Shown piece after piece: positions 10,672 through 21,505 of a DNA stretch of 64,000 nucleotides. Below the pieces are notes generated by a model. The model was not told where the DNA came from, searched no databases, and saw only the letters and a program-made list of their open reading frames with translations. Position 1 is the stretch's first letter. Each line of letters starts with the position of its first letter. Source of the stretch: Ilex aquifolium (Eukaryota > Streptophyta > Magnoliopsida > Aquifoliales > Aquifoliaceae); contig OX637405.1 of NCBI GenBank assembly GCA_951799425.1, forward strand, positions 21,611,089 through 21,675,088, given 5' to 3'. A program made the translations under genes and the position numbers.

Positions 10672-11979
10672 GTGCGGGTCTACTCCAAGATAGATTTACG
10701 CACGGGTTACCATCAGTTGAGGGTTAGGGAGGCAGATATCCCTAAGACGGTGTTTAGGATGCGGAATGGGCATTTCGAGTTCACGGTTATGCATTTTAGA
10801 TTGACGAATGCCCCAGTGGCATTCATGGATCTCATGCATAGGGTATTCCAACCCTACCTAGATCATTTTGTTGTGGTCTTTGTTGACGACATCTTGATTT
10901 ACTCCAAGTCTGAGGAGGAGCATGAGGGTCACTTAAGGGTTGTTCTCCAGACCTTGAGAGACCATCAGTTGTACGCCAAGTTCAGCAAATGTGAATTTTG
11001 GCTTACAGAGGTTAAATTTTTGGGACACGTGGTGTCGGCTTTGGGTGTGTCAGTTGACCTGGAGAAGGTCGAGGCGGTTATGAGTTGGGAGATACCGAAG
11101 TCAGTCTTCGAGATACGTAGTTTCTTGGGATTGGCGGGGTATTACAGAAGGTTCATTGAGGACTTTTCCCGACTAGCTGCACCTATGACGAGATTGACCC
11201 GGAAGGAGGTCAAGTTTCAGTGGGATGATTCGTGCGAGAAGGCATTCCAGGAGTTGAAGAGGATGCTTACTTCTGCTCCTATTTTGATAGTCCCAAAGAG
11301 GGGACAGATGTACACAGTGTACTGTGATGCCTCCAGAGACGGACTTGGTTGTGTTTTGATGCAGTCCGGAAGGGTGGTGGCTTATGGCTCTCGACAATTA
11401 AAAAACCACGAGCAGAATTATCCCACGCATGATATGGAGTTGGCGGCCATAGTCTTTGCCTTGAATGCTTGGCGCCACTATTTATATGGTGAGCAGTTTG
11501 AGGTGTTTTCGGACCACAAGAGTCTGAAATATATTTTTACACAGTGGGACCTCAATATGAGGCAACACAGGGGGATGAAGTATTTGGAGGATTACGACTT
11601 CACTTTGCATTACCACCTTGGTAAGGCAAATGTGGTGGCTGATGCACTAAGCCGGAAGTCACGGGGAGTTTTGGGTAGTGTGGCTTCCCGGGAGTGGCAA
11701 ATGCTCGAGACTGTGGGACAGTTCGGGCTACACTACAGGGGTCAGGCTCAGGGCACTTTGGGGAGTTTGGTGGCTACGCCTTCCTTACTGAGTAGAGTGA
11801 TCGAGTCCCAGAAGCAGGACATGGAGATATTGTCCATCAGGGACTGGGTACGGTCGGGTACATGCGACGAGGGATGGGCCATTCATATGGATGGTAGTCT
11901 TCGGTATAGAGGAAGGGTTGTAGTTCCCAAGTCTTCGGAATTGAGAGAAGAGATCCTCAGGGAGTTTCATTGCTCCTGA
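10672..11979 (+). pseudogene. T1 RT palm and RNase H, open 435 codons
   Basis: Begins inside RT ([15 protein letters not shown]), with the YxDD box as [10 protein letters not shown] near 10,875, thumb [20 protein letters not shown] near 11,110, and RNase H from about 11,300 ([15 protein letters not shown], then ELAAIVFAL and ADALSRKS), so the acidic catalytic residues are present. The integrase zinc-binding region starts before the TGA at 11,977 (family CGA to TGA). Long and intact inside, but entered only after a frameshift, so no full Pol can be made from this copy. Confidence 0.9.
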
Positions 11980-13023
11980 TTTGCGGTTCATCCGGGCGGC
12001 ACGAAGATGTATCATGATCTCCGTCGCCAGTAATATTGGAGTGGGATGAAGAGGCACGTTAGAGACTTTGTCAGTAGATGTCTCACGTGTCAGCAAGTGA
12101 AGGCTGAGCACCAGAGACCAGCATGATTGCTCCAGCCTTTGGAGGTGGCTGAGTGGTAGTGGGAGCACGTCACGATGGATTTTGTGACTCACTTTCCACG
12201 GACATCACGGGGACATGACGCAGTATGGGTGATAGTGGACCGACTTACCAAGTCGGCACACTTTTTGGCGGTACGGATGACCTTCAGGCTTGAGGAGTTC
12301 TGCAGGTTATATATACGAGAAATAGTCCGGTTGCATGGGGTGCCCGTATCTATAGTATCGGATCGGGACCCCAGGTTTACGGCTCACTGTTGGGAGAGCT
12401 TCCAGCGGGCCATGGGGACACAGTTAACGATGAGTACAACCTTTCATCCCCAGACGGACAGTCAGTCGGAGAGGACCATCCAGGTTTTAGAGGACATGCT
12501 GCGAGCATGCGTCCTAGATCTCAAGGGTAGTTGGGAAGAACATTTACCCTTAGTGGAGTTCGCCTACAACAAAAGTTATTAGGGGAGCATACAGATGGCA
12601 TCCTATGAGTCATGATATGGGAGGCTTTGTCTTTCTCCGATGTGTTGGACGGAGGTGGGAGAGAGACCCTCTACGGGTCCGGATTTGGTTAGAGACACCT
12701 CGGAGAAGGTGGACCTGATACGGAAGCGTTTTCTCACAGCTCAGAGCTGGTAGAAAAGCTACGCTGACAGACGGCGACGACCTCTAGAGTTTGGGGTTGG
12801 TGATCATGTTTTCTTGAAGGTGATGCCCAAGAGAGGAGTGGTCAGGTTCAAGAAGCGGGAAAAACTATCACCGAGGTATATCGGGCCCTTCGAGGTACTC
12901 GAGAGGGTTGACACAGTTGCTTACCAGTTGGGGTTACCGCCAAATTTATCGAGTGTTCATGCGGTGTTCTATGTCTCTATGCTCCGGAAGTATACACCAG
13001 ATCCGACACATGTGGTGGATTAG
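11980..13023 (+). pseudogene. T1 integrase, several stops
   Basis: HHCC zinc domain near 11,960-12,120 (VHPGGTKMYHD, then CLTCQQVKAEH) with stops near 12,032, 12,124 and 12,160; catalytic core 12,175-12,582 holds the DDE triad context (MDFVTHFP, VSDRDPRF, and the Glu in QSERTIQVLEDML). A TAG at 12,580 and another stop near 12,752 break it. 12,814-13,020 is the GPF/Y-type C-terminal module (YIGPFEVLERV). Role: insertion of element cDNA into chromosomes. Confidence 0.9.
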
Positions 13024-13029
13024 GGACAG

Positions 13030-13233
13030 TTGATTGTTGATGCGGATGGGACCTTCGAGAAGGGACCGGCGCGTATCATGGATAGCCGGGAGCAAGTTTT
13101 GCGAGGCAAGACCGTGAGGCTAGTAAAGGTGCTGTGGCAGCATCGAGGAGTGGAGGATGCAACATGGGAGCGTGAGGACACAATACGTACCAGTTATCCT
13201 TTCCTATTCGAGGATGGAGGTATATTCTTATAG
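13030..13233 (+). pseudogene. T1 chromodomain at integrase C-terminus
   Basis: ARIMDSREQVLRGKTVRLVK, then VLWQHRGVEDATWEREDTIR, matches the chromodomain tail of Tekay/Del chromoviruses, where it is thought to steer integration to methylated H3K9 chromatin. It is separated from the rest of integrase by the TAG at 13,021 but is otherwise open to its own stop. Confidence 0.8.
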
Positions 13234-13310
13234 TCATTTAGTATTATATGACTGTTGCATATACATGTGGTTGAATGTGCATGCGTGTGTGAATTTCGGG
13301 GACGAAATTC

Positions 13311-13326
13311 TTTAAGGGGGGAAGAA
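13311..13326 (+). other. Polypurine tract of T1
   Basis: TTTAAGGGGGGAAGAA immediately before the TGTAAAACCC start of the 3' LTR; plus-strand priming site. Confidence 0.85.
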
Positions 13327-13676
13327 TGTAAAACCCGTGTAATTTTAAACTTTTATGAAAAAGGGGCAAACTGGTAATTTGACACTATGGTACAGGTTGT
13401 AAATCTGAATTTTTCTAGAGCTTGGATGATGAAACGGACCTAACCGTTGGATTCGTCTCGTGAAATCTAGTTATCCAGGCAAATTTCGTCGGATTCCGAG
13501 ATAGTCAGATTTTTTGCGTTTTACGAGGCGATCGGGTCTCGCGTGACCCAAAAACGAATTTTTTTAATAAAATTTGAAAAATAATTTAAAACAAGTTGAA
13601 ATAAAAATATTTGAACTTGAACCGGAGCGAAATTTAATCGTTTTGGGAAGAAAACGGACCCGGAAATAGGGGGTCG
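13327..13676 (+). repeat. T1 3' LTR, left remnant
   Basis: Aligns with 5,725-6,081 of the 5' LTR, then stops where element D begins. Confidence 0.85.
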
Positions 13677-14101
13677 TGTAACACCCCGCATTTTCTTTTA
13701 TATATGTATATATATATATAGAAAATAATTGTTGTAAAAATGGGGATATGCGTAGTGATGTGTGTTTGAATTTGGTAGATTGGAAAAGTAGAAATAAAAA
13801 TGTTAGGCGGTATAATAGGGTATGTATTAGAAGCTAGGAAGATTTTCGGAATGAAAGCACATTTAAGAGAAAACTTGGGTAGAAAGGATTTTGGACACTT
13901 CCTAGTATTTTGATCATAACTTTTTATTCTAATGTCCGTTGGCTCTGAAATTTTGACAGTAGATAGCATACTTCCAGGGCTACAAAAGAGTATTTCACGA
14001 AAATTTTCCAAATCAATCTCTAAATAGGCCAAAACTTCACTGAAAGTTTCAGCAGAAACTGGGATGACGTTAGAACGTAAATCAAAATTTTTCACTATTG
14101 G

Positions 14102-14190
14102 CGTTCGAACGCCAATGACGTTCGAACGTGAGTTACGAATTCTGAACTTCAGAATCGCGCACAGGAGGCCACTTCTTTCACTATAAATAC
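14102..14190 (+). promoter_or_regulatory. CGTTCGAACG pair and TATA box (element D)
   Basis: Palindromes at 14,102-14,111 and 14,118-14,129, centres 17 bp apart; CTATAAATAC follows at 14,181-14,190. Confidence 0.65.
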
Positions 14191-14754
14191 ATAAGGACGC
14201 CTCTCTTTGTCTCATTTCAACATTTCTAACCCTAGATAATCTTAGAGAGGAAGAAAGAAGGGGAAAACACTAGATCAAAAGAGGATTTACACATTGAAGA
14301 GGATCAAAACTTCAAGTTCCTCAAAGAACACTAAGGAAGAAGAAGGTAGGGGTTTTCTCTCACTCACTTACATTGAGGCTAGGGTATTTATATATGTATG
14401 CTTTGGCTATCAATGATATATATATGCTATGGAATCATCATCTCTTAGGCTTTTTGGCAAAGATTACATGTTTTGAACAAAGTTAGGGTTTAATACCCAT
14501 GAAATCTCTTCTCTAGTTTTAAAACCCTCATTTTTGGAGAGTGATGTATTTCCTTCTTAAATGCTTTCTTTATTATGGATTTTCGAAACCTTAGTGCTTT
14601 GTGTTGGGTAGAAAAATGATGTTATTGTGATCTCATGTATTTTTCTTTGTTGGTTGTGGAATTGTTACATGATATATTTTGGGGATTTTGGATAGATGCT
14701 TGTAAATTGAGATAAATGTTGGAATTGTATGCTTGGTTGGGTTGTGGTGATGCA

Positions 14755-14990
14755 CATGAGTGAGAGGTTCCTTGTAAGGATGCTCACCCCTTCTCAAGAG
14801 GTTCCTAGTAAGGATGCTTGAGAAATAAGTCCGTTATAGTGAGAGGTTCCTTGTAAGGATGCTCACCCCTACCCAATAGGTTCCTGGTAAGGATGCTTGG
14901 GAAATAATGTAGTGATTGGTGAGAGGTTCCATGTAAGGATGCTCATCCATTCTCAAGAGGTTCCCGGTAAGGATGCTTGAGAATCAAATG
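14755..14990 (+). repeat. GAGGTTCC minisatellite in D LTR
   Basis: Three ~84-bp units, each made of two ~40-bp half units with GAGGTTCC..GTAAGGATGCT. The solo G LTR at 32,512 and the right LTR of E have a different sequence at this position. Confidence 0.75.
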
Positions 14991-15649
14991 TGACCTAAAG
15001 GGGGGTGGAGGTTACCACAAAGTATGCCACCTACCGAAGGAATTGTTGGGAATTGTTTATGGCAATTAATGGTGATTATTTGTATGTGGTGCTCATTTAT
15101 TCATTTAAGTAATGTTTTTACATAAACTTGAGATCCTTTTTAAATGTCACTGCTTTATTTCAAATTATGTATCTATGTTATGTTAAAAATGAGACCGACC
15201 GTTTTAAATGCTTTTCTAAACCTTGTATGGGTTTGAGAGAATTTTTCTTCAGAGCTTCGTGCTCAGCCCCTACCGCTAACATTTTTCAGATTACTCGCTT
15301 GAGGAGGACGTAAGGGTCAAGGAGCGCGCTACTTGGGAGACTCCACTTGACGGGAGTGTGGATCCCGAGGTGGACGCATAGAGCGACCTCCTTTCCTTTT
15401 GTACTAGACTAGGACATTCTTTTGGAACATTGTGTAGTCTAGTTTCTTTTGTTTATTCCGCTATGCTACTTTAATTAATTTTTGAGATGTAATAGCCATA
15501 ATTTGGGCTTATTCTTTTGGATCACTTTGTAAATATTTGTGGATGACAAATGGAGTCTCGTTTCTTAAGGAATTATATTAGTGCTCACATGATATGAATG
15601 ATTTTAGAATGTAATGCCGTCCAGGGTGTGTTTTGGGGCGTTACAAAGT

Positions 15650-15661
15650 TGGTATCAGAGC
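15650..15661 (+). other. Primer binding site of element D
   Basis: TGGTATCAGAGC four bases after the LTR end; exact initiator-Met tRNA match. Confidence 0.85.
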
Positions 15662-15827
15662 TTAGGCTTTAGGTCTTACATGGGAGCTGTAGGTTATGGA
15701 TTACCACTAGAAAGGTAGGACTAGGTTGAAGGAACCGTAGGCTTGCATTTGTTTGAAGTTATGTGTTTATCAGATAGGTTAGATTCATTGTATATTTAGG
15801 TTAAGGGTTAATTATTTGTTCGAATTC

Positions 15828-16783
15828 GATGAGTTGTCTCGCTACGCAATCAAGTTTGTGGTCACTGAGGCAAGGAGGGCTAAACGCTTTGAACAAGATT
15901 TGAGGCCCTCCATCCGCGAGAAGTTGGTTACACTCTGAATTCGAGAATACAAGATCTCGTGAACGTGGACGTGGACATGGACGTGGACGTGGACGTGTAC
16001 GTGGACGTGGACGCGGTTGAACAAAGACTTCAGACAGTTGGAGAAGATGAAGTTACTCAGACGAGAGCAGGCATGGACCCGCGCCAATGCTTTACATGCG
16101 GAGAGTATGGGCACTTCAAACATAGATGCCCCTCGTTTCCCCCAATGACCAAGCAAGCAACCGAGCAAGTACCAGCAAACAAGCCACCTCTACAAAGGCC
16201 AGCACAACAGAGACCTCAGATAGCTCGAGGAGCGGGAGGCGTACCAGAGAGAATAGGCACGGATGCACGCCGATGTTTTGCCTGTGGAGGTGTTGGGCAC
16301 TTCATAGATAATTGTCCATTGCTTTCTACCAAGACCAACCAAGCAACTGGGCGAGTGAATGCAAACAGGCCACCGCTACGACAACCACTACCACCACAGA
16401 GACCGTTACAAGCTCAAGCCCCCGGCGGCGCCAATCAAGGAAGGGTTTTTGCTTTGACTCAACCGGAGGAAGATGCCTCCAACGCCGTGGTGGAAGGTAT
16501 TGCTCTTCTCTACAATTTTTGGGCCCGAATTATATTGGATTCCTATGCGACTTATTGTTTTCTACGTACTGTGTACGCTGTGGAATTCGGATTGGGTTTC
16601 GAGGAAATAGAACTTACTGTATATGTTAACTTGCCTACGGGAAAACAAGGGGATACCAGTAGGGTTTATTTATATGTAATCTTTGACTCTAATTTATATC
16701 TACTTGCTAGGGAATCATTATGTCTTGCCATTCTGGATAATACTACCTTGTTCCAAAATATATTATGGTTGGGTAAACCCTAA
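15828..16783 (+). pseudogene. Element D gag, 5' deleted and rearranged
   Basis: Starts inside gag (ELSRYAIKFV) and stops at a TGA near 15,936; the N-terminal two thirds seen in element E are missing. A GTGGAC hexamer run (15,958-16,018) derived from the RG-rich gag start follows. From 15,959 one frame of 274 codons carries two CX2CX4HX4C knuckles, CFTCGEYGHFKHRC and CFACGGVGHFIDNC, a Pro/Gln-rich linker, and a protease start LDSYATYCFL in which the usual D-S-G-A has Tyr for Gly. The order N-terminal repeat after the middle of gag is unlike E, so this copy is shuffled. Confidence 0.8.
15958..16018 (+). repeat. GTGGAC hexanucleotide run
   Basis: About ten GTGGAC/ATGGAC/GTGTAC units; read in another frame they give RGRGRG, the gag N-terminal motif, which suggests local expansion of that segment. 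Confidence 0.8.
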
Positions 16784-17745
16784 ATCTTTTCTTATGCCTT
16801 CAAACCCTAGTTTACAAAGGAGATGTGTTTTTCTCTTGATTTCTCATTTGCTCTTGATTCCCGAACTTAAATATTATTTGTTCTAAGCTATGTTATGGGT
16901 GTGTGACCACCAAATCCTTTTGGTATGCCCTTGAAATCCTAGTTTTCATGGGAGAGGTGTTTTCTCTTTATCTTGCCTTTGTCATTGATTTCAAACCTTG
17001 ATAGTCGTTTGTTATCGATTCCAATATATGATTGTTACTTTATCTCTGATTCCAAGCTTGATATCCGTTGTTATTGATCTCGAGACTTGATTGTTTCCTT
17101 GTCCTTAATTTCCTAAGCTTAATGATCCATTTGTTCTTGGTATCTAAATTTGATATTCGTTTGTTATTGATTCTACCCTTGTGATTCAATTATTTTCGAT
17201 ATTCAATACTTGATATTTATTGGTTATTGATTTCAAGATTTGACATTCAATTGCTCTTGACTTCAATACTTGATATTCCTTCGTTCTTGGTTCCAAAACT
17301 TGATATTCGTTTATTATTGATTTCAATACTTGATTACTCTTTGTTTTTGAGTTCGAAACTTGAGACTTATTAGTTCCTGATTACAAAGTTTGATATGTCT
17401 TTGTTATTGACTCCAAGATTCTATTGTTACTTTGTTCTTGATTTCAAGCCTTGATTGTTTCTTATTTTGATTCCAAAGCTTGATATGAGTTTGTTATGGA
17501 ATTCGAGACTTGATTGTTCCTTTATTTTGGATTCCAAAAACTTGAGATTCGTTTGTTATTAATTTCAAACCTTGCTTGTTCTTTTGTTCTTGATTTCCAA
17601 GCTTGATAGCCATTTATTCTTGATTCCAAAGCTGGATTATTTATTTGCTCATGAATTCAAAACTCTAGTGATTGGTAGTGACCACTAAAATGGTATTTTC
17701 GATGATATTATGTTAATTTTTCTTAAATTATTTCGTTAAAAAAAA
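16784..17745 (+). repeat. Degenerate ~30-bp repeat spacer replacing pol
   Basis: From about 16,840 to 17,680 a unit close to TTTGTTATTGATTCCAAGAC + TTGATATTCG recurs more than twenty times with drift. Stops in all frames. The same spacer with the same borders lies in element E (53,930-54,900, opposite strand), in place of protease to integrase. Confidence 0.8.
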
Positions 17746-17865
17746 AATGTAGATGGATTTGGAAGCTAAAATGGGAGGACAAGTCTGGTTAGGTTTCAAC
17801 TGTAACTTTTGGTGGATTGTAATTTATATCAGAGTGCGCAGCGAACTAACGGAGTAACGGAGCTA
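17746..17865 (+). other. Spacer-to-integrase junction remnant of D
   Basis: Matches the reverse complement of 53,905-54,005 in element E up to the GGAGTAA near 17,855, then breaks into T1 LTR sequence near 17,866 with a short AAAGTG overlap. Confidence 0.65.
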
Positions 17866-18642
17866 AAGTGGGTGTACGCGGAACCCTCGGTGGAAATCCA
17901 TAAATTCCGTGTGGGTTGGGTTACCCTTGGTGTAAGTCCATGAATACCCACCCCCAAGAAAAATCCTAGATTTATAAATGTCATTTGATGTGCCACATAA
18001 ATGACGGATTCATACACATTGGCATAACATGTGTTGTGGGAGCCGGTGAGGGCTCGGGTTGAGTTGCATGAGTGAGTCTCATCTCATTTCATGGCATGAC
18101 ATAGTAAATCCCAACATTGAGTTGCATATTCTTGATTGAAATTGTTGTGGATGGTTGATTGTTGCATGTGAACATTTCATATGCATTTAGGTCGGGGAGT
18201 AGCCTCTTTAGGAGATATCCTATTGAGCGTGGCTCACCCTTTATGGGAAAATATTTCAGGTGCGGGGTTCACAGCGGCGGATGGCTCCCAATTCGAGTCT
18301 CAAGGGTGAAGAAGGCCGACTTGTGGCTTTTATGACTCATTTTGTATAACTTTTGTGAAAATCCCATTTTTGGCATGTAAATATAAAAGAATTTTAATCG
18401 AATTCATATGGACTATTTTAATGTAACATTGCATGTTATTATATGAGTATGGATAATTGGACCCGGTGTGGTCGATGTTACTTATAAATGGACCCAGTGT
18501 GGTCAATATTTATTCATAAATGGATCCGGTGTGGTCAATGTAGTATAATTGTACAGGTTGTGTTTTGGGTAGAGCTCCCCGTACAAAGGAGACTCTGCCC
18601 GAATTTTATTAAATTAAGGACCCCGATTTCTGGGGCGTCACA
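17866..18642 (+). repeat. T1 3' LTR, right remnant
   Basis: Aligns with about 7,509-8,285 of the T1 5' LTR with few differences and ends GGGGCGTCACA, followed by the GTTTT duplicate. LTR positions 6,082-7,505 are missing. Confidence 0.9.
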
Positions 18643-18647
18643 GTTTT
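18643..18647 (+). other. Target site duplication GTTTT of T1, right
   Basis: Exact copy of 5,720-5,724. Confidence 0.85.
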
Positions 18648-19378
18648 AATTTTATACAAAGTAATTATTGAAGGTTTCTTTTCTTCAAACGATTTCCATT
18701 CATTGTGATTTCAATACAAGGTATTTACTTTTCTCGCAATTTCAATTCTTGTTATTTCAATTCTCATCTTTCTTGCTTTAATTTAGAATGATGCTTTATT
18801 TAAGTTCTTTCAATTTCAATTTAGTCATGAGCGAGTAGTCATTTTCCAGTTTGATTGAATGAAGTAGTCTGATCCGTGAATTGGGGGTGTTGACTCAAAA
18901 CTAGGGCTTGTTTACTATCGAGTTATTTGGGTTAATTGAATGAGTTAATTCAAAGATACTATTGAATTGTATATCTTCTTGCTTACCTGTCAACAACTAA
19001 GACTCGACACGAGTAATTCTTATAATCAATGCAATCGTAGTTAATTTCGTTAATTAGGTGTTAAACGAATATCTACCACTTGAGTGCGTTTGACTACAAT
19101 CTCGAGTGAGCTATAGAGTTTTAGTCAAAATACCTATTCACAGTGGGGTGATCTCTACCGATCTACCTGTTCTTTCATTTAATTGTTATTTTCTTAAAGT
19201 GATCAATTTCTCAACCAATTCTCAAAATGCAAGGTTTTCTTTTCTTTTAACCATCTCCTCTTGAGCGATTCATTTTCCTTGCAGAGAAAACCTTGGTAAT
19301 CGACCGAGTTACAAAAATGATATCCCTTCATACGCTTGGGAATTCCTCTATAATTTAATCAACTCTAAGGAGCAAGCA
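18648..19378 (+). repeat. Element A 5' LTR, right part
   Basis: Noncoding, AT-rich; continues the sequence cut at 5,724 and ends about six bases before an Athila-type primer site. Confidence 0.6.
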
Positions 19379-19382
19379 TTTT

Positions 19383-19399
19383 TGGTGCTGTTGCTGGGG
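19383..19399 (+). other. Primer binding site of element A
   Basis: TGGTGCTGTTGCTGGGG is a mutated form of TGGCGCCGTTGCCGGGG, complementary to the 3' end of tRNA-Asp as used by Athila-type elements. Confidence 0.7.
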
Positions 19400-19694
19400 A
19401 AAATGGTTTTGATTCAAGGGTGATTCGGAGGTTACTGAGGTAAGTCTTTTGATCCACATTACGAGTTTAGGTGCGTTCTTCGCTGTATTTTACCTTTAAT
19501 TTTTTTATTTATTTTTAGTTTCTGTGCATAGTCTATTTTTATTTACTTATTTTTCTTTTGTATGTGGGTAAGAAACACACTTCATAATAGACTTGTAAGA
19601 CTTGAACCCACACACACTATTGAACTAGATGGAATTAACAATGAAAATCCATAAAACATGGGGAATTAGGGACACAACTTTCCCCTAGTTCCAA

Positions 19695-20660
19695 CTGGTC
19701 CAAATAATGGGAACGTTGGAAATAGTATCCCACCATCTCCACATGTGAGAATGATAAGAGATTATCTTCAACCCACTCGTTCCTCCACCCCTTCGTGCAT
19801 ACTTTTGCCTGTGCAAGCACAAACTTTTATTGTAAAACCCAGAATGCTCCAATTGCTTCCATAATTCCATGGTATGGATAGGGATAACCCCTACCTCCAT
19901 ATCAAGGAGTTTGAGGAGGTAGTTTGCATGTTAATAGAGCAGGATATGCATGAGGAGGTGGTGAGAATGAAGCTATTCCCATTCTCATTGAAAGACATTG
20001 CAAAAACATGGCTCAACTCTCTAAAGCCTCAAACTATGGCTACTTGGGCCAAGTTGCAAAAAGAGTTTCTTAAGAAATTCTTCCCAGTTCATGGAACAAA
20101 TGCTTTGAAAAAACAAGTGCAAAAATTTTCTAAAAAATCCAATGAATTGTTCTATGACTGCTGGGAGAGATTTTACCACATCATGGCTTTAAACCATGGC
20201 AGTTGGTGAGTTTTTTTTACGAATGGATCACACGAGCTCATCATCAGTTCATCAACATGATGTGTAATGGTGAGTTTTTGAGTAAGGAGCCCCAGGAAGT
20301 GATAGACTATTTTGATAGTTTAGCGGAGAATGCCCAATCTTGGGATTTTTTTGACCCCCCTAAACGATCGAAATAGTCTCCTCCATCCTAGTCTGTTGGG
20401 GATGAAAAATATGCTTTAAGAGAGCAAGATGAGTTATTTTCCAAGATTGATCATCTATATAGGAAGGTTGAAAACTTAGAGGTAAGGAATGTGAATGAGG
20501 TAGTAAGTGTGCCTCAGGAGGAACTTTGTTCTTTATGTGAGTCATTTGAGCATTCTGTAAAAGATTGCCCGACCTTACTAGTTTATAAGGAGGTCCTCCA
20601 TGAGTAGGTGAATGCCTTTAATTAGGCTAGGCAACAAAATTTCCCCTACTCCAATACATA
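19695..20660 (+). pseudogene. Element A gag, broken
   Basis: Athila-type gag. The N-terminal region reads VRMIRDYLQPTRSSTPS, then a 111-codon open stretch (19,874-20,209) with PYLHIKEFEEV, RMKLFPFSLKDIAKTWLNSL and WAKLQKEFLKKFFP. Frameshifts near 20,210 and stops follow; a CCHC knuckle CSLCESFEHSVKDC sits near 20,530-20,575. Homologous to gag of B and C. Confidence 0.8.
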
Positions 20661-21505
20661 AAGTTAGGGTTGGCATAGCCACCTGAACTTGGAGGAATGA
20701 CACTACTACTCAACCCTCCACCTCTATGCCTTATGTCCCTTCAAGTCAACCAATGTCCATTCCTATTCAGTCTACAAGTAATTAGTCTTTGCACCCACTA
20801 AAACAAGGGTTTGTTCAGAATCCGAGTGCACAAGGGCAATCTAGTGTACCTCCATAACAACCTCCTCACAAGAGAAACATCGAGGATGTTCTCTATTAGT
20901 TCATTCACAGTCAAACCACCATAAACAATCAAATCAATCAAGCTCTAAATGACATTAGGTCTCAATTGACCAAGTCGACCAACACTATGGGGATGATGCA
21001 ACAAGAAAACAAAAAATTCCCTGCACAACCCCAAGAGAATCCCAAAGGTCAACATTGGATTGAGAGTTCTAATGTCCAAGTAACGATGATTAGGTCAAGT
21101 CCATAACCACTCTTCAGAGCAGTAAGAAAGTCGACAAAATCATCCCACCCAGTGTCTCTAAGCCTACAAAAAAAGAGACTCAGGGTAGTCCCAAGGACTT
21201 GAGCTACCCAAGGTTGTTGAGTCTGAGGAGGTTGTTTGTCCCATTCCTACTCTTTACCCTCAACGGTTGAAAATGCCTACAAAAAAAGTCAACCAAGATG
21301 AAATTCTTGATTTATTCAAGTAGGTAAAAATAAATATTCCTATCCTTGATGCAATTCGACAAGTGCATTCATATGCTAAATTTTTAAAAGATTTGTGCAC
21401 CGTTAAGAGAAAAATTGAATGTCCAAAAAAAGGCATTCCTGACGGAGTAGGTAAGTACTATTCTTCGAACCAACACTTCACCCAAGTATAACGATCCCGG
21501 CTATC
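20661..21505 (+). pseudogene. Element A gag-protease linker
   Basis: Pro/Gln-rich low-complexity translation with stops; includes DLCTVKRKIE near 21,395, the conserved segment just ahead of protease in B and C. Confidence 0.6.

Larger units (their letters stand above)
13677..15645 (+). repeat. Family G LTR of element D
   Basis: 1,969 bp, TGTAACACCCC...GGGGCGTTACA. Its upstream half is clearly homologous to 32,512-33,000 (solo LTR), but the palindrome cassette before the TATA is CGTTCGAACG instead of GTACCGGTAC. Confidence 0.85.
13677..17862 (+). mobile_element. Gag-only family-G element D, one LTR left
   Basis: One LTR (13,677-15,645), iMet primer site, a rearranged gag with two zinc knuckles, a protease stub, a repeat spacer, and ~120 bp matching the spacer end of element E. 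No RT or integrase core. The 3' LTR is missing and about 1.4 kb of the host T1 LTR is gone at its right edge, so insertion was followed by a deletion. Confidence 0.8.
5725..18642 (+). mobile_element. Tekay/Del-like chromovirus T1
   Basis: 5' LTR 5,725-8,285, iMet-type primer site, gag, protease, RT, RNase H, integrase, chromodomain, purine tract, then a 3' LTR present only as 13,327-13,676 and ~17,866-18,642, separated by element D. Bounded by GTTTT duplicates. The chromodomain in the integrase tail and the long (~2.6 kb) LTRs point to the Tekay/Del lineage. Several stops and at least two frameshifts make it defective. Confidence 0.9.

Noticed and set aside
13634-14215. 193-codon minus-strand ORF
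   Set aside because: Spans the junction of the T1 LTR remnant and the D LTR, includes TA-repeat-derived residues and no domain; chance frame.
15842-16168. Minus-strand ORF with Val-His repeats
   Set aside because: It is the complement of the GTGGAC hexamer run in gag; shadow of low-complexity DNA.
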